From: Bacillota bacterium
Lineage (GTDB): Bacteria > Bacillota > Clostridia > Acetivibrionales > Acetivibrionaceae
Assembly (NCBI GenBank): GCA_023398495.1
Contig: JAEWSG010000203.1
Coordinates: forward strand, 71,560-135,559
Reading direction: 5' to 3'
DNA length: 64,000 nt
Part shown: positions 35,183 through 43,665 of the stretch, piece after piece
How positions within the stretch are numbered: position 1 is the first letter of the stretch
Layout of the letters: every line of letters begins with the position of its first letter
The notes under the pieces: generated by a model
Seen by the model: only the letters and a program-made list of their open reading frames with translations
What the model was told of the DNA's origin: nothing
Database searches by the model: none
Made by a program: the position numbers and the translations under genes

Positions 35183-36763
35183 TTAGTTTAATTTTTCCGA
35201 TTCCTTGTCTTTCAAGAGCTTGTATTCTATTGAATCCACCAAAGCATGCCAGCTTGCTTCAATTATATCAGTAGAGACACCTATTGTTGTCCATACTGCT
35301 CCAGAGTCTGCCGATTCAATTAACACCCTAACTTTTGCAGCTGTTGCAGACCTCGAATCCAAAACTCTAACCTTGTAGTCTGTAAGTTTCATATCCATAA
35401 CCTGAGGATAGAACCGTTCCAAAGCTTTTCTTAACGCTTTGTCGAGCGCATTAACAGGACCATCTCCCTCATCCGCAGTTATTTCCTCCTGATCTCCCAC
35501 TTTAATTTTAATCATTGCAGAAGAGTTAGCTGTAGTGATGGAGGGTTCATTAACAACAACCTTGAATTCACTAAGCTCAAAAAACGATTGATATCTCCCG
35601 AGTACTTTCCTGATTATAAGCTCAAATGAACCTTCAGCACCTTCGTACTGATATCCCTTGAATTCCATTTCCTTAAGCTTTTCAAGAATTAATTTTGTTT
35701 CAGGTGAATCTTTTGTTATACTGCTGTCGATATGATTAATTAAATTAAGTATCGCACTTCTTCCAGCCACTTCAGACATAAGAAACACTCTTTCATTTCC
35801 CACTGTCTCAGGACTTATGTGTTCATACGCCGTAGTGTTTTTGTTTACTGCATCTGCGTGCATTCCAGCTTTATGTGCAAATGAATTTCTTCCTACATAA
35901 GGGGCTCTTTCATCATGAATTACATTAGCCACTTCACTTGCAAACCGAGCAATGCTAGTAATATCTATCATTTTCTCGTCCGATATGCACATATACCCGA
36001 GCTTCAATTGTAGATTAGGTACAATACTGCATAAATTGGCATTACCGCTTCTTTCGCCAAATCCATTAAGTGTTCCCTGCACTTGTACCGCTCCGGCCTG
36101 TACCGCCATTATTGAATTAGCCACAGCCATTCCGGTGTCATTATGACAGTGTATACCAATATCGACTTTAAATTCATTAACTACTTTTTGAGTTATATCG
36201 TATACTTCGTTAGGGAAGCTACCTCCATTGGTATCACAAAGACAAAGGCAATCGGCTCCGGCTTCAGATGCAGCTTTCAGAGATTTCATCGCATATTCAG
36301 GGTTTGCTTTATATCCATCAAAAAAATGCTCTGCATCAAAAACAACCTCTTTATTTTTACTCTTAAAAAATAGTATTGTATCATAAATCATTTTGAGGTT
36401 CTCTTCAAGAGTGGTCTTTAATATATCTGTTACATGGAAATCCCAGCTCTTTCCGAATATCGCAACTGCCGGAGTATCAGCTATAAGCAATGAGTTGACA
36501 TTAGCATCATTTTCAACAGGAATATTAACTCTTCTTGTGCTTCCAAAAGCTATTACCTTTGCATTTCTGAAATTTATAGTTTTTATACGTTCAAAAAATT
36601 CCAGATCCTTAGGATTAGAGCCGGGATTTCCTGCTTCTATATAACTTACACCAAGTCTGTCAAGCTTATCAACAATCTTAATTTTATCTTCAACACTAAA
36701 GGAAATGCCTTGTGCCTGTGCCCCATCCCTTAACGTTGAATCATAAATAAATATTTTTTTCAT
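35183..36763 (-). CDS. cimA: (R)-citramalate synthase
   Basis: A 526-residue enzyme of the citramalate/isopropylmalate synthase superfamily. The N-terminus KIFIYDSTLRDGAQAQGISF, then YIEAGNPGSNPKDLEFFERI and FDAEHFFDGYKANPEYAMKS, is specific to the CimA-type (TIGR00977) group. HCHNDTGMAVANSIMAVQAG binds metal, and the end (VRVLIESADSGAVWTTIGVS) is the allosteric domain. It condenses pyruvate and acetyl-CoA to citramalate, a threonine-independent way to isoleucine. It follows leuA by 49 bp. Confidence 0.92.
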   Translation of the reverse strand: MKKIFIYDSTLRDGAQAQGISFSVEDKIKIVDKLDRLGVSYIEAGNPGSNPKDLEFFERIKTINFRNAKVIAFGSTRRVNIPVENDANVNSLLIADTPAVAIFGKSWDFHVTDILKTTLEENLKMIYDTILFFKSKNKEVVFDAEHFFDGYKANPEYAMKSLKAASEAGADCLCLCDTNGGSFPNEVYDITQKVVNEFKVDIGIHCHNDTGMAVANSIMAVQAGAVQVQGTLNGFGERSGNANLCSIVPNLQLKLGYMCISDEKMIDITSIARFASEVANVIHDERAPYVGRNSFAHKAGMHADAVNKNTTAYEHISPETVGNERVFLMSEVAGRSAILNLINHIDSSITKDSPETKLILEKLKEMEFKGYQYEGAEGSFELIIRKVLGRYQSFFELSEFKVVVNEPSITTANSSAMIKIKVGDQEEITADEGDGPVNALDKALRKALERFYPQVMDMKLTDYKVRVLDSRSATAAKVRVLIESADSGAVWTTIGVSTDIIEASWHALVDSIEYKLLKDKESEKLN

Positions 36764-36812
36764 TGCTGCATCTCTCCCCCAAAACTCTTTTTATGACAGT
36801 GCTTTAACATTA

Positions 36813-38345
36813 TTATCCTTCATTAACTGCTTCACCAATTTCGCTTACTGCCCTGTTTATAGCATTTAAATATGCTCTAACACCAGATTCGATTATATCT
36901 GTACTTACTCCTCTTCCTACAAAAAGTTTACCATTTTTCGATATTCTTACAGTAACTTCACCAAGGGCATCCTTTCCTTCAGTTACTGCTTTCAAACTAT
37001 AATCTTCAAGTGTAAAGCTTATGCCCACTGCTCTTTCTATTGCATTAAATGCTGCATCAACAGGACCATCACCTGTAGCTGCTTCAGTTATTATTTGGTC
37101 ATTTCTCTTAAGGCTTATTGTTGATGTTGCAACGCTTTTGTTCCCGCTTGTTATCTGAAAACTTTCCAACTCAAATATCTCAGGTACTTGTGATACTTTT
37201 TCTTCAACAAGTGCCTCAATATCTCTGTCTAAAACTACCTTTTTCTTATCTGCGAGGCTCTTAAATTTCTCAAAAGCCTTTTGGATACTGTCAGGAGTAA
37301 GTGTCGCATAGCCCATTTCCTTTAATCTTTCTTCAAAGGCATGTCGGCCCGAAAGCTTACCTAACACCATCCTGTTTTGTCCTATACCTACTGATTCAGG
37401 TCTCATTATCTCATAAGTACTCTTCTCAGACAACACTCCGTGCTGATGAATGCCCGACTCATGTGCAAAAGCATTTGCTCCTACAATTGCTTTGTTTGGC
37501 TGAACTGCTATACCTGTAAGGCTGCTCACCAATTTACTTGATCTATATATTTGTGTTGTATCTATCTTATGTTCAATTTTATAGAAATCTTTTCTGGTGT
37601 CAATACCCATTATTATTTCTTCCACCGAAGCATTTCCTGCTCTCTCGCCTAAGCCATTTATAGTACATTCCACCTGTGTAGCACCATTTAGTACTGCTGC
37701 AAGTGAATTTGCAACTGCCAACCCCAGGTCGTTGTGACAGTGAACGCTTATATCTGCTTTATCTATATTGCTTACATTTTCCTTTATAGCCCTTATTATA
37801 TTTCCATACTCCGTAGGAGTTGTATACCCTACAGTATCAGGTATATTTACAACTGTAGCACCTGCTTTTATTACTTCTTCAACAACTTTTATCAAAAAAT
37901 CAACTCTTGTTCTGCTTGCATCTTCTGCTGAAAACTCAACGTCTGAACAATACTTCTTTGCGTACTTAACCATGGCAACTGCTCTTTCTAACACTTCTTC
38001 CTCTGTCATCTTCAGCTTATATTTTAAATGTATGTCTGATGTTGCAATGAAAGTATGAATTCTGGGGCTTTGTGCTCCCTTAACAGCTTCCCATGCTCTG
38101 TCTATATCCTTTTCAACAGCTCTGCAAAGGCTTGCAATTGTGACATTCTTTATATTTTCTGAAACTGCTTTTATAGCTTCAAAGTCTCCGGGAGATGCAA
38201 TGGCAAAACCGGCTTCTATGACATCAACGCCTAATTTCTCCAACTGACGTGCAATTTCCAGCTTCTCCTGAATATTTAAGTTGACCCCTGGAGTCTGTTC
38301 TCCATCTCTTAATGTGGTATCAAATATCTTAATTCTATTAGGCAT
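36813..38345 (-). CDS. leuA: 2-isopropylmalate synthase
   Basis: A 510-residue LeuA. IKIFDTTLRDGEQTPGVNLN, VIEAGFAIASPGDFEAIKAV and SVHCHNDLGLAVANSLAAVL form the active barrel; NAFAHESGIHQHGVLSEKST is the linker signature; the rest is the leucine-binding regulatory domain (GDGPVDAAFNAIERAVGI). It makes the first committed intermediate of leucine. AGGAGG precedes the ATG. It lies between ilvC and cimA. Confidence 0.96.
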   Translation of the reverse strand: MPNRIKIFDTTLRDGEQTPGVNLNIQEKLEIARQLEKLGVDVIEAGFAIASPGDFEAIKAVSENIKNVTIASLCRAVEKDIDRAWEAVKGAQSPRIHTFIATSDIHLKYKLKMTEEEVLERAVAMVKYAKKYCSDVEFSAEDASRTRVDFLIKVVEEVIKAGATVVNIPDTVGYTTPTEYGNIIRAIKENVSNIDKADISVHCHNDLGLAVANSLAAVLNGATQVECTINGLGERAGNASVEEIIMGIDTRKDFYKIEHKIDTTQIYRSSKLVSSLTGIAVQPNKAIVGANAFAHESGIHQHGVLSEKSTYEIMRPESVGIGQNRMVLGKLSGRHAFEERLKEMGYATLTPDSIQKAFEKFKSLADKKKVVLDRDIEALVEEKVSQVPEIFELESFQITSGNKSVATSTISLKRNDQIITEAATGDGPVDAAFNAIERAVGISFTLEDYSLKAVTEGKDALGEVTVRISKNGKLFVGRGVSTDIIESGVRAYLNAINRAVSEIGEAVNEG

Positions 38346-38422
38346 AACATTTACCTCCTATTTCCTAAATCATTCTCATATTTATAAATTTCTATATCTC
38401 TATATATTTTTTCTCTTTTTCG

Positions 38423-38490
38423 ATTTGAGGACTTTGCTTCGCAAATTCCTCAAATAGGTGGCAGGAAAAATGGGACTTCCCATCTTTTCC
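38423..38490 (-). other. Two tandem hairpins between ilvC and leuA
   Basis: ATTTGAGGA (38423-38431) pairs with TCCTCAAAT (38447-38455), and GGAAAAATGGGA (38464-38475) pairs imperfectly with TCCCATCTTTTCC (38478-38490). They lie in a 265-bp gap in the operon, without long U-tracts, so RNA processing or partial termination is plausible. Confidence 0.5.
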
Positions 38491-38610
38491 ATAACCTTTT
38501 ACCTATTAAACCTTAAATTATTCGTTCAAGGATTTTATCTCGTTTAGTATATCTAGTGCTTTTGAACAATTTCAAAGACCAGTAATTAGTATTGTTAAAA
38601 AGCATTAGAA

Positions 38611-39606
38611 CTACTTCTTAAGCCAACTCATCATTTTTCTCAGTTCTGCTCCAACCTTTTCTACCTGATGTTGGGATTCATTGCTTCTCATTGCAAGGAA
38701 ATTAGCTCTTCCGCCTGATTTGTTTTCAGTAATCCAGTTTGAAGCAAATTTACCGTCTTGGATTTCCTGCAATACTTTTTTCATTTCTTTTCTTGTTTCA
38801 TCGGTTACAACTCTTCTGCCTGTAACATAGTCACCGTACTCAGCAGTATCACTTATGGAATATCTCATGTATGAGAATCCGCCTTGATTTATAAGATCTA
38901 CAATAAGCTTCATCTCATGTACACATTCAAAGTAAGCTATTTCAGGCTGATATCCTGCATTTACAAGAGTTTCAAATCCAGCCTTCATTAATTCGGTAAC
39001 TCCACCGCAAAGAACTGCCTGTTCACCAAAAAGGTCAGTTTCAGTTTCTTCTTTAAATGTAGTTTCAAGAATTCCTGCTCTGCCAGCTCCTATACCTGCT
39101 GCATATGCCAAGGCATATTCTTTTGCTTTTCCAGTCTCATTCTGGTGGATTGCAATAAGTGCAGGCACTCCTCTTCCTTCTTTATACTGGGTTCTAACTG
39201 TGTGGCCTGGTCCTTTTGGAGCAACCATTATAACGTCAACACCTTTAGGTGCAACTATCTGATTGAAATGAATATTGAAACCGTGAGCAAACATTAATAC
39301 ATTTCCTTCTTTTAGGTTTGCTTTTATGCTCTCATCGTACATATCCTTTTGAGTCTGGTCAGGAGTCAATATCATTATAAGGTCTCCCATTTTTGCAGCT
39401 TCATCAGTATCAACAACTTTCAAACCATCGTCAATTACCTGCTGTCTTTTTGCAGAGGTAGGTTGAAGACCTACAACTACATTTATACCGCTATCCTGTA
39501 AATTTTGTGCATGTGCATGGCCTTGACTTCCATACCCAATAATAGCTACTGTCTTTCCTCTCAATAATCCTAAATCACAATCACTGTCATAATACATTTT
39601 AGCCAT
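38611..39606 (-). CDS. ilvC: Ketol-acid reductoisomerase (class I)
   Basis: A 331-residue class I enzyme. KTVAIIGYGSQGHAHAQNLQ is the nucleotide-binding fold, QPTSAKRQ binds NADP phosphate, and MVAPKGPGHTVRTQYKEGRG, DLFGEQAVLCGG and FECVHEMKLIVDLINQGG contain the Mg and substrate residues. It makes dihydroxy acids for valine, leucine and isoleucine. It lies 7 bp after ilvN. Confidence 0.97.
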   Translation of the reverse strand: MAKMYYDSDCDLGLLRGKTVAIIGYGSQGHAHAQNLQDSGINVVVGLQPTSAKRQQVIDDGLKVVDTDEAAKMGDLIMILTPDQTQKDMYDESIKANLKEGNVLMFAHGFNIHFNQIVAPKGVDVIMVAPKGPGHTVRTQYKEGRGVPALIAIHQNETGKAKEYALAYAAGIGAGRAGILETTFKEETETDLFGEQAVLCGGVTELMKAGFETLVNAGYQPEIAYFECVHEMKLIVDLINQGGFSYMRYSISDTAEYGDYVTGRRVVTDETRKEMKKVLQEIQDGKFASNWITENKSGGRANFLAMRSNESQHQVEKVGAELRKMMSWLKK

Positions 39607-39613
39607 TTAAAAA

Positions 39614-40126
39614 TCACTCCTTGTCATTATTTTTAGCTTTTATATATCTATTACCTCTTTCGATGGCAATTGTACCCGTTCTTACTATTTCCTTTATTCC
39701 AAATTGTTTTAGCATATCCTCAAGGGCTGCAACTTTGTCTGTACCCCCTGAAATCTCAATAGTTAAGGTATTCTTTGACACATCAACTATTTTTGCTCTA
39801 AATATTTCAACAATTTGTATAATCTCTGCTCTTGTCGAAGCATCTGCACAAACCTTGATAAGCGCAAGTTCACGGCTTACCGATTCGTTCTTTTCAAGCT
39901 GCTTGATTTTTATTACGTCAATTAATTTGTTAAGCTGTTTGCTCACCTGTTCTACAACATATTCATCCCCGTCTACTACTATGGTTATTCTTGACACTTC
40001 AGGGTCTTCTGTAACTCCAACAGCCAAACTGTCAATATTAAACCCCCTTCTACTGAAAAGACCTGCCACCCTCGACAGAACTCCGGGATGATTTTCTACC
40101 AGTACCGATAAAGTATGCTTTGGCAT
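39614..40126 (-). CDS. ilvN: Acetolactate synthase small subunit
   Basis: A 170-residue regulatory subunit. The ACT domain (KHTLSVLVENHPGVLSRVAG, LFSRRGFNIDSLAVGVTEDP) binds valine; the rest (RELALIKVCADASTRAEIIQ, KVAALEDMLKQFGIKEIVRT) matches the C-terminal activation domain. GGAGG precedes the ATG, 44 bp after ilvB. Confidence 0.96.
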   Translation of the reverse strand: MPKHTLSVLVENHPGVLSRVAGLFSRRGFNIDSLAVGVTEDPEVSRITIVVDGDEYVVEQVSKQLNKLIDVIKIKQLEKNESVSRELALIKVCADASTRAEIIQIVEIFRAKIVDVSKNTLTIEISGGTDKVAALEDMLKQFGIKEIVRTGTIAIERGNRYIKAKNNDKE

Positions 40127-40170
40127 CTCTCTATACCTCCCTTTATATATAAAAATAATTTTCTGTTACC

Positions 40171-41799
40171 TTATAGTGTAGCTTCTTCCGGATCTACCAT
40201 GCACTCAAGCAGATATGGCTTGTCGTCTTTGAGCATTTTCCTTAGTGCACCCTCCACATCTTTATTGCTTGAAATTCTTTCGCTCTCAAAACCATATGCC
40301 TTAAAAATAGTCTGGAAATCGGGATTTTCGTCCAGAAAAACCTCTGTATAACGGCTGCAATGCCTGATTTTTTGGAGTTCCCGTACCATTCCAAGCCTAT
40401 AGTTATTGAAAATCAGCACCTTAACCCCTATTTTACTTTGCTTCATAGTTCCCAGCTCCTGCATGGACATCTGGAAACTACCGTCACCACCTATACAAAC
40501 AACCTTAGAATCAGGACAGGCAGTCTTTGCACCTACAGCCGCAGGCAACCCATATCCCATGGTCCCCATACCTCCTGAAGTTATAAAAGTTCCAGGTTTT
40601 TTCACACCAAAATAATTTGCAACCCATATCTGATTCTGTCCAACCTCTGTTGTTACAATGGTATTTTCATCAGCAATTTCCGATAAAACTGACAATAGGT
40701 ATTTAGGATTTACATAGTTTGAGCTAGCATTCAAATCAATTTTAAGAGCGTGCTCAGCTTTCTTTCTTTTTAACTCTTCGAGCCACTCATCTGCTTCTCC
40801 CTTATGTGCAACCTCGTTAAGCTCTTTAAGTATTTGTTTCAAGTCCCCAACCACAGGTATGGACACTTCTATATTTTTTCCTATCTCAGCGGGATCTATG
40901 TCAATATGGACTATTTTGGCCTTCTTCGCAATCTGATTAGGTTTGCTCATAGCCCTGTCACCAACTCTGGCTCCTAAAATAATCAACAGGTCCGCATTAT
41001 TTATCGCATAGTTTGCCGTATAAACGCCGTGTGAACCAAGCATACCCAGATTGAGTTCATGAACCGACGGCAAAACACCTATTCCCATAAGTGTAGGCGT
41101 AACCGGTATTCTGCACTTCTCTACCAATTCTATAAGTTCATTGGTCGCTCCGGAACTTATAACTCCTCCACCTGCACAAATTACAGGCTTCTTTGATTTC
41201 TTTATTGCTTCAGCTATCTTCTTAATCTGCATTGAATGACCTTTTAAATTAGGTTTGTATCCTCTGATATCAAGACTTTTGGGGTATTCAAACTTAATTT
41301 CGTCATTCTGTATATCCACAGGAATGTCTATAAGTACAGGTCCCGGCCTTCCGGTAGAAGCTATATAAAATGCTTCCTTTATTATCCTCGGCAAATCCTT
41401 TGCGTTTTTAACAAGGTAGCTGTGCTTTACAAATGGCATGACTGCCCCTGTTATATCTGCCTCCTGAAATACATCCCGCCCGATAAGCTCCGATGATACC
41501 TGTCCTGTGATTGCAACGACAGGAATTGAATCCATGTATGCAGTAGCAATACCCGTAATAATATTTGTCGACCCGGGACCTGAAGTAACAACACATACTC
41601 CAACATCACCGGAAGCACGGGCATATCCGCTTGCCGCATGAGCTGCTCCCTGTTCATGTCTGGTCAGTATATGACGTATCTTTGAGTCGATCAAAGCATC
41701 ATAAAACGGGCATATAGCAGCTCCAGGGTATCCGAATATAGTTTCTACCCCTTCCAATTCCAAAGCTTTAACAATAGCTTGTGCTCCTGTTATTTTCAT
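40171..41799 (-). CDS. ilvB: Acetolactate synthase large subunit
   Basis: A 542-residue ThDP enzyme. GAQAIVKALELEGVETIFGY, PGAAICPFYD and HEQGAAHAASGYARASGDVG carry the catalytic Glu region; VVCIGGDGSFQMSMQELGTM is the ThDP motif (GDGS...N). It makes acetolactate and acetohydroxybutyrate. It is the first gene of the operon under the T-box. Confidence 0.97.
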   Translation of the reverse strand: MKITGAQAIVKALELEGVETIFGYPGAAICPFYDALIDSKIRHILTRHEQGAAHAASGYARASGDVGVCVVTSGPGSTNIITGIATAYMDSIPVVAITGQVSSELIGRDVFQEADITGAVMPFVKHSYLVKNAKDLPRIIKEAFYIASTGRPGPVLIDIPVDIQNDEIKFEYPKSLDIRGYKPNLKGHSMQIKKIAEAIKKSKKPVICAGGGVISSGATNELIELVEKCRIPVTPTLMGIGVLPSVHELNLGMLGSHGVYTANYAINNADLLIILGARVGDRAMSKPNQIAKKAKIVHIDIDPAEIGKNIEVSIPVVGDLKQILKELNEVAHKGEADEWLEELKRKKAEHALKIDLNASSNYVNPKYLLSVLSEIADENTIVTTEVGQNQIWVANYFGVKKPGTFITSGGMGTMGYGLPAAVGAKTACPDSKVVCIGGDGSFQMSMQELGTMKQSKIGVKVLIFNNYRLGMVRELQKIRHCSRYTEVFLDENPDFQTIFKAYGFESERISSNKDVEGALRKMLKDDKPYLLECMVDPEEATL

Positions 41800-41890
41800 A
41801 AAAATACACCCTTTGCGTTATATTTCAGTAATAAGTGATAATGAAAAAACAACTTACTATTCTAATATTCTAAAACGTTATCAAATCAAG

Positions 41891-41940
41891 TTTTTTCGTT
41901 ATCCCTAAGTAAGAACTTATACTTTAGTCATACCTAAAAC
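41891..41940. repeat. Short dispersed repeat downstream of the T-box leader, copy 1
   Basis: TTTTTTCGTTATCCCTAAGT...ACTTATACTTTAGTCATACCTAAA resembles 59581-59626 (TTTTCGTTATCC...ACTTATATTTTAGAAATACCTAAA). Both lie in intergenic sequence. The function is unknown. Confidence 0.5.
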
Positions 41941-41957
41941 ATGCTCATAAAATTCAA

Positions 41958-42240
41958 AAACCCTTCGACGCTGCAAATCAAATTTGCAGGGACGAAGGGT
42001 ACAAAATCCTACGCGGTACCACCCTGATTCAACATACCTTTAAAATATGCTCTCAGATGCATATAAATATATGCAAAGACTGTAACGTAATCAACGTTAT
42101 TGCTTACTTGTTTTCAGCAATAAAGCTCCGGAACGAGTTATACATGCAAATCATGCGCTGATTCTCACCAACCATCAGCTCTCTTGTGCAATCTCGTGCA
42201 TCTTTATTTCCATCATAGCACTCACTTATTTAAGTATAAT
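41958..42240 (-). promoter_or_regulatory. T-box riboswitch controlling the ilvB-ilvN-ilvC-leuA-cimA operon
   Basis: On the minus strand the antiterminator T-box reads AGGGTGGTACCGCG (42012-42025 region). Just after it, ACCCTTCGTCCCTGCAAATT pairs with its mate ending GCGTCGAAGGGT and TTTTT, the terminator. Upstream, AGCTGATGGTTGGTGAGAAT-CAGC is the Stem I apical region. T-boxes read the charging of a tRNA. I could not settle the specifier: CTC (Leu) and ATT (Ile) both occur in the 3' half of Stem I. Confidence 0.95.
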
Positions 42241-42248
42241 TGAATAAT

Positions 42249-42277
42249 ATCATATCAGCATAGATAAACATTGTCAA
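42249..42277 (-). promoter_or_regulatory. Sigma-A promoter of the ilv-leu operon
   Basis: On the minus strand a perfect TTGACA (42277-42272) is followed 17 nt later by TATGAT (42254-42249), just before the T-box leader. Confidence 0.85.
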
Positions 42278-42360
42278 TACTTTTTTGATTTTTTATTAAC
42301 CCTAAAAATTGCAAGTTAAAGTGACGGTAAAATTTTGGTAAACTTGTATAATGTAAACAT

Positions 42361-42460
42361 AGGCACTATTGTTCGGGATGTCAAGGGCGAGCATAGCTCG
42401 TTCATCGGAGGCAAAGCCGGAGACCCTTTACATCCATTGCACTATCATCCTTTTGTTCCC
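42361..42460. other. Structured intergenic element (three-stem fold)
   Basis: GGGATGTCAAGGG and CCCTTTACATCC form an outer stem. Inside are two hairpins: CGAGC-ATA-GCTCG and CGGAGGC-AAA-GCCGGAG. The element lies downstream of the guanine deaminase-like gene on the minus strand and upstream of the T-box promoter. GCACTAT occurs at both edges. No known class was recognised. Confidence 0.45.
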
Positions 42461-42507
42461 GGTCTGTTATGACAGACCAGCTGCCTTAGGAATAGCAGAA
42501 CTAAAAA

Positions 42508-42981
42508 CTAGTACTGCACTTTATCCTCTTTAGCTTTCCATTCATCAAAAGCTTTAAGACACATTTCCCTGTCCTTCTGTTTCAATTCAACTCTTTTATT
42601 CTCTACCTTACCCTTGATTACATCATAAATGTATTCATCATCAAATCCTATAGAGGCAGCATCTTCTCTTGTACAGCCATAATAAACCTTTTCAATTTTA
42701 GCCCAGTGAATGGCTGAAAAGCACATAGGACATGGCTCACAAGAAGTATATAGCTCACAGTCTGAAAGATCAAATCTTCCTAACTTTTTCGCTGCATTTC
42801 TTATTGCAATCATTTCGGCATGATCAGTAGGGTCATTATTTTTTATTACCTCGTTATGTGCCCGGGCAATCACCCGGTTATCCTTTACTATCACTGCTCC
42901 AAATGGACCACCATGACCATTTTTTACACCTTCCAATGCCTCTTGTGCAGCCTCGTTTATAAAATTATCATCTTTTTTCAT
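42508..42981 (-). CDS. Guanine deaminase-like nucleoside/base deaminase
   Basis: A 157-residue cytidine-deaminase-fold protein. The zinc site is DHAEMIAIRNAAKKLG (His-Ala-Glu) and YTSCEPCPMCFSAIHWAKIE (PCxxC). The remainder (AASIGFDDEYIYDVIKG) fits the bacterial guanine deaminase GuaD better than TadA. It would convert guanine to xanthine for purine salvage. The gene stands alone. Confidence 0.85.
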   Translation of the reverse strand: MKKDDNFINEAAQEALEGVKNGHGGPFGAVIVKDNRVIARAHNEVIKNNDPTDHAEMIAIRNAAKKLGRFDLSDCELYTSCEPCPMCFSAIHWAKIEKVYYGCTREDAASIGFDDEYIYDVIKGKVENKRVELKQKDREMCLKAFDEWKAKEDKVQY

Positions 42982-43012
42982 AAGTTAATCCTCTATCCAT
43001 AATCATATTATA

Positions 43013-43080
43013 GATGAAAAACTCTAAAACTATAATTAAAGGACGTTTTTCATCTAAATTAGATAACATTTGGGTGCTAT
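43013..43080. repeat. 67-bp dispersed repeat, copy 2
   Basis: GATGAAAAACTCTAAAACTA...AGGACGTTTTTCATC...TTTGGGTGCTAT matches 19634-19700. The ends of the first half are perfect inverted repeats (GATGAAAAAC/GTTTTTCATC). It is fused directly to copy B of the 104-bp element. Confidence 0.7.
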
Positions 43081-43180
43081 ATTGAACGCGATAAAGATTT
43101 TACATCGTGCTTCAATTTCCTTAATACAATATCACGAAAATCAAATTTTCCTATGTATAACCATTTTCGTGATTTATATA
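43077..43180. repeat. 104-bp dispersed palindromic repeat, copy B
   Basis: This copy starts CTATATTGAACGCGATAAAG and keeps both hairpins. It differs from copy A at only a few positions. It lies in the gap before the 97-residue unknown gene. Confidence 0.85.
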
Positions 43181-43191
43181 TATAGATTTAA

Positions 43192-43211
43192 CTTTAGTGT
43201 ACGTTATCTAT
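43192..43211. repeat. 20-nt exact repeat
   Basis: CTTTAGTGTACGTTATCTAT is identical to 25221-25240. It is 11 nt after the 104-bp element. Confidence 0.7.
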
Positions 43212-43255
43212 GTATATATTACCACAATTACAAATAAAGTAACATCTTAAGTTTC

Positions 43256-43549
43256 TTATAAAACTATCTTTCTATCGTTTTTACCTTCAATTTTACCTAT
43301 ACCGTAACCATAACAAAAGGATTGGTACATGCTTGCAACTATCAAGGCACTCAAATAATCCCGTTCCTCCTTATCTAACCCTCTATCCATCACTTTAAGA
43401 AAGTCCTGCGTTTTGTCTATCGCAATCAACTTCATAGCTTCCCTCGTGCCCGTCAGCTCATTCTCCAGCTTACTGCGTGCCTGCTTCAAATACTCCTTTA
43501 TAGTACTTTCAAAGCCGCTGTTCTCATGCAATTTCTTGCCTGTTCCCAT
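43256..43549 (-). CDS. Unknown small helical protein
   Basis: A 97-residue protein I do not recognise. It is largely helical and charged (ESTIKEYLKQARSKLENELT, EAMKLIAIDKTQDFLKVMDR) with a Tyr/Gly-rich segment (ASMYQSFCYGYGIGKIEG) near the end. No signal peptide is present. The ATG has a GGGAGGG site, which supports a real gene. It lies downstream of htrA on the same strand with a 116-bp gap. No function can be assigned. Confidence 0.65.
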   Translation of the reverse strand: MGTGKKLHENSGFESTIKEYLKQARSKLENELTGTREAMKLIAIDKTQDFLKVMDRGLDKEERDYLSALIVASMYQSFCYGYGIGKIEGKNDRKIVL

Positions 43550-43665
43550 TTTTGCCCTCCCTGAATTATACTTACTGTAATTCTTTCCATTTTCACAATT
43601 AAGATACGTCGAAAAAAGAAAAAGCTACAGAACTATTAAGTCCCATAACTTCTCCAACTTATAGA

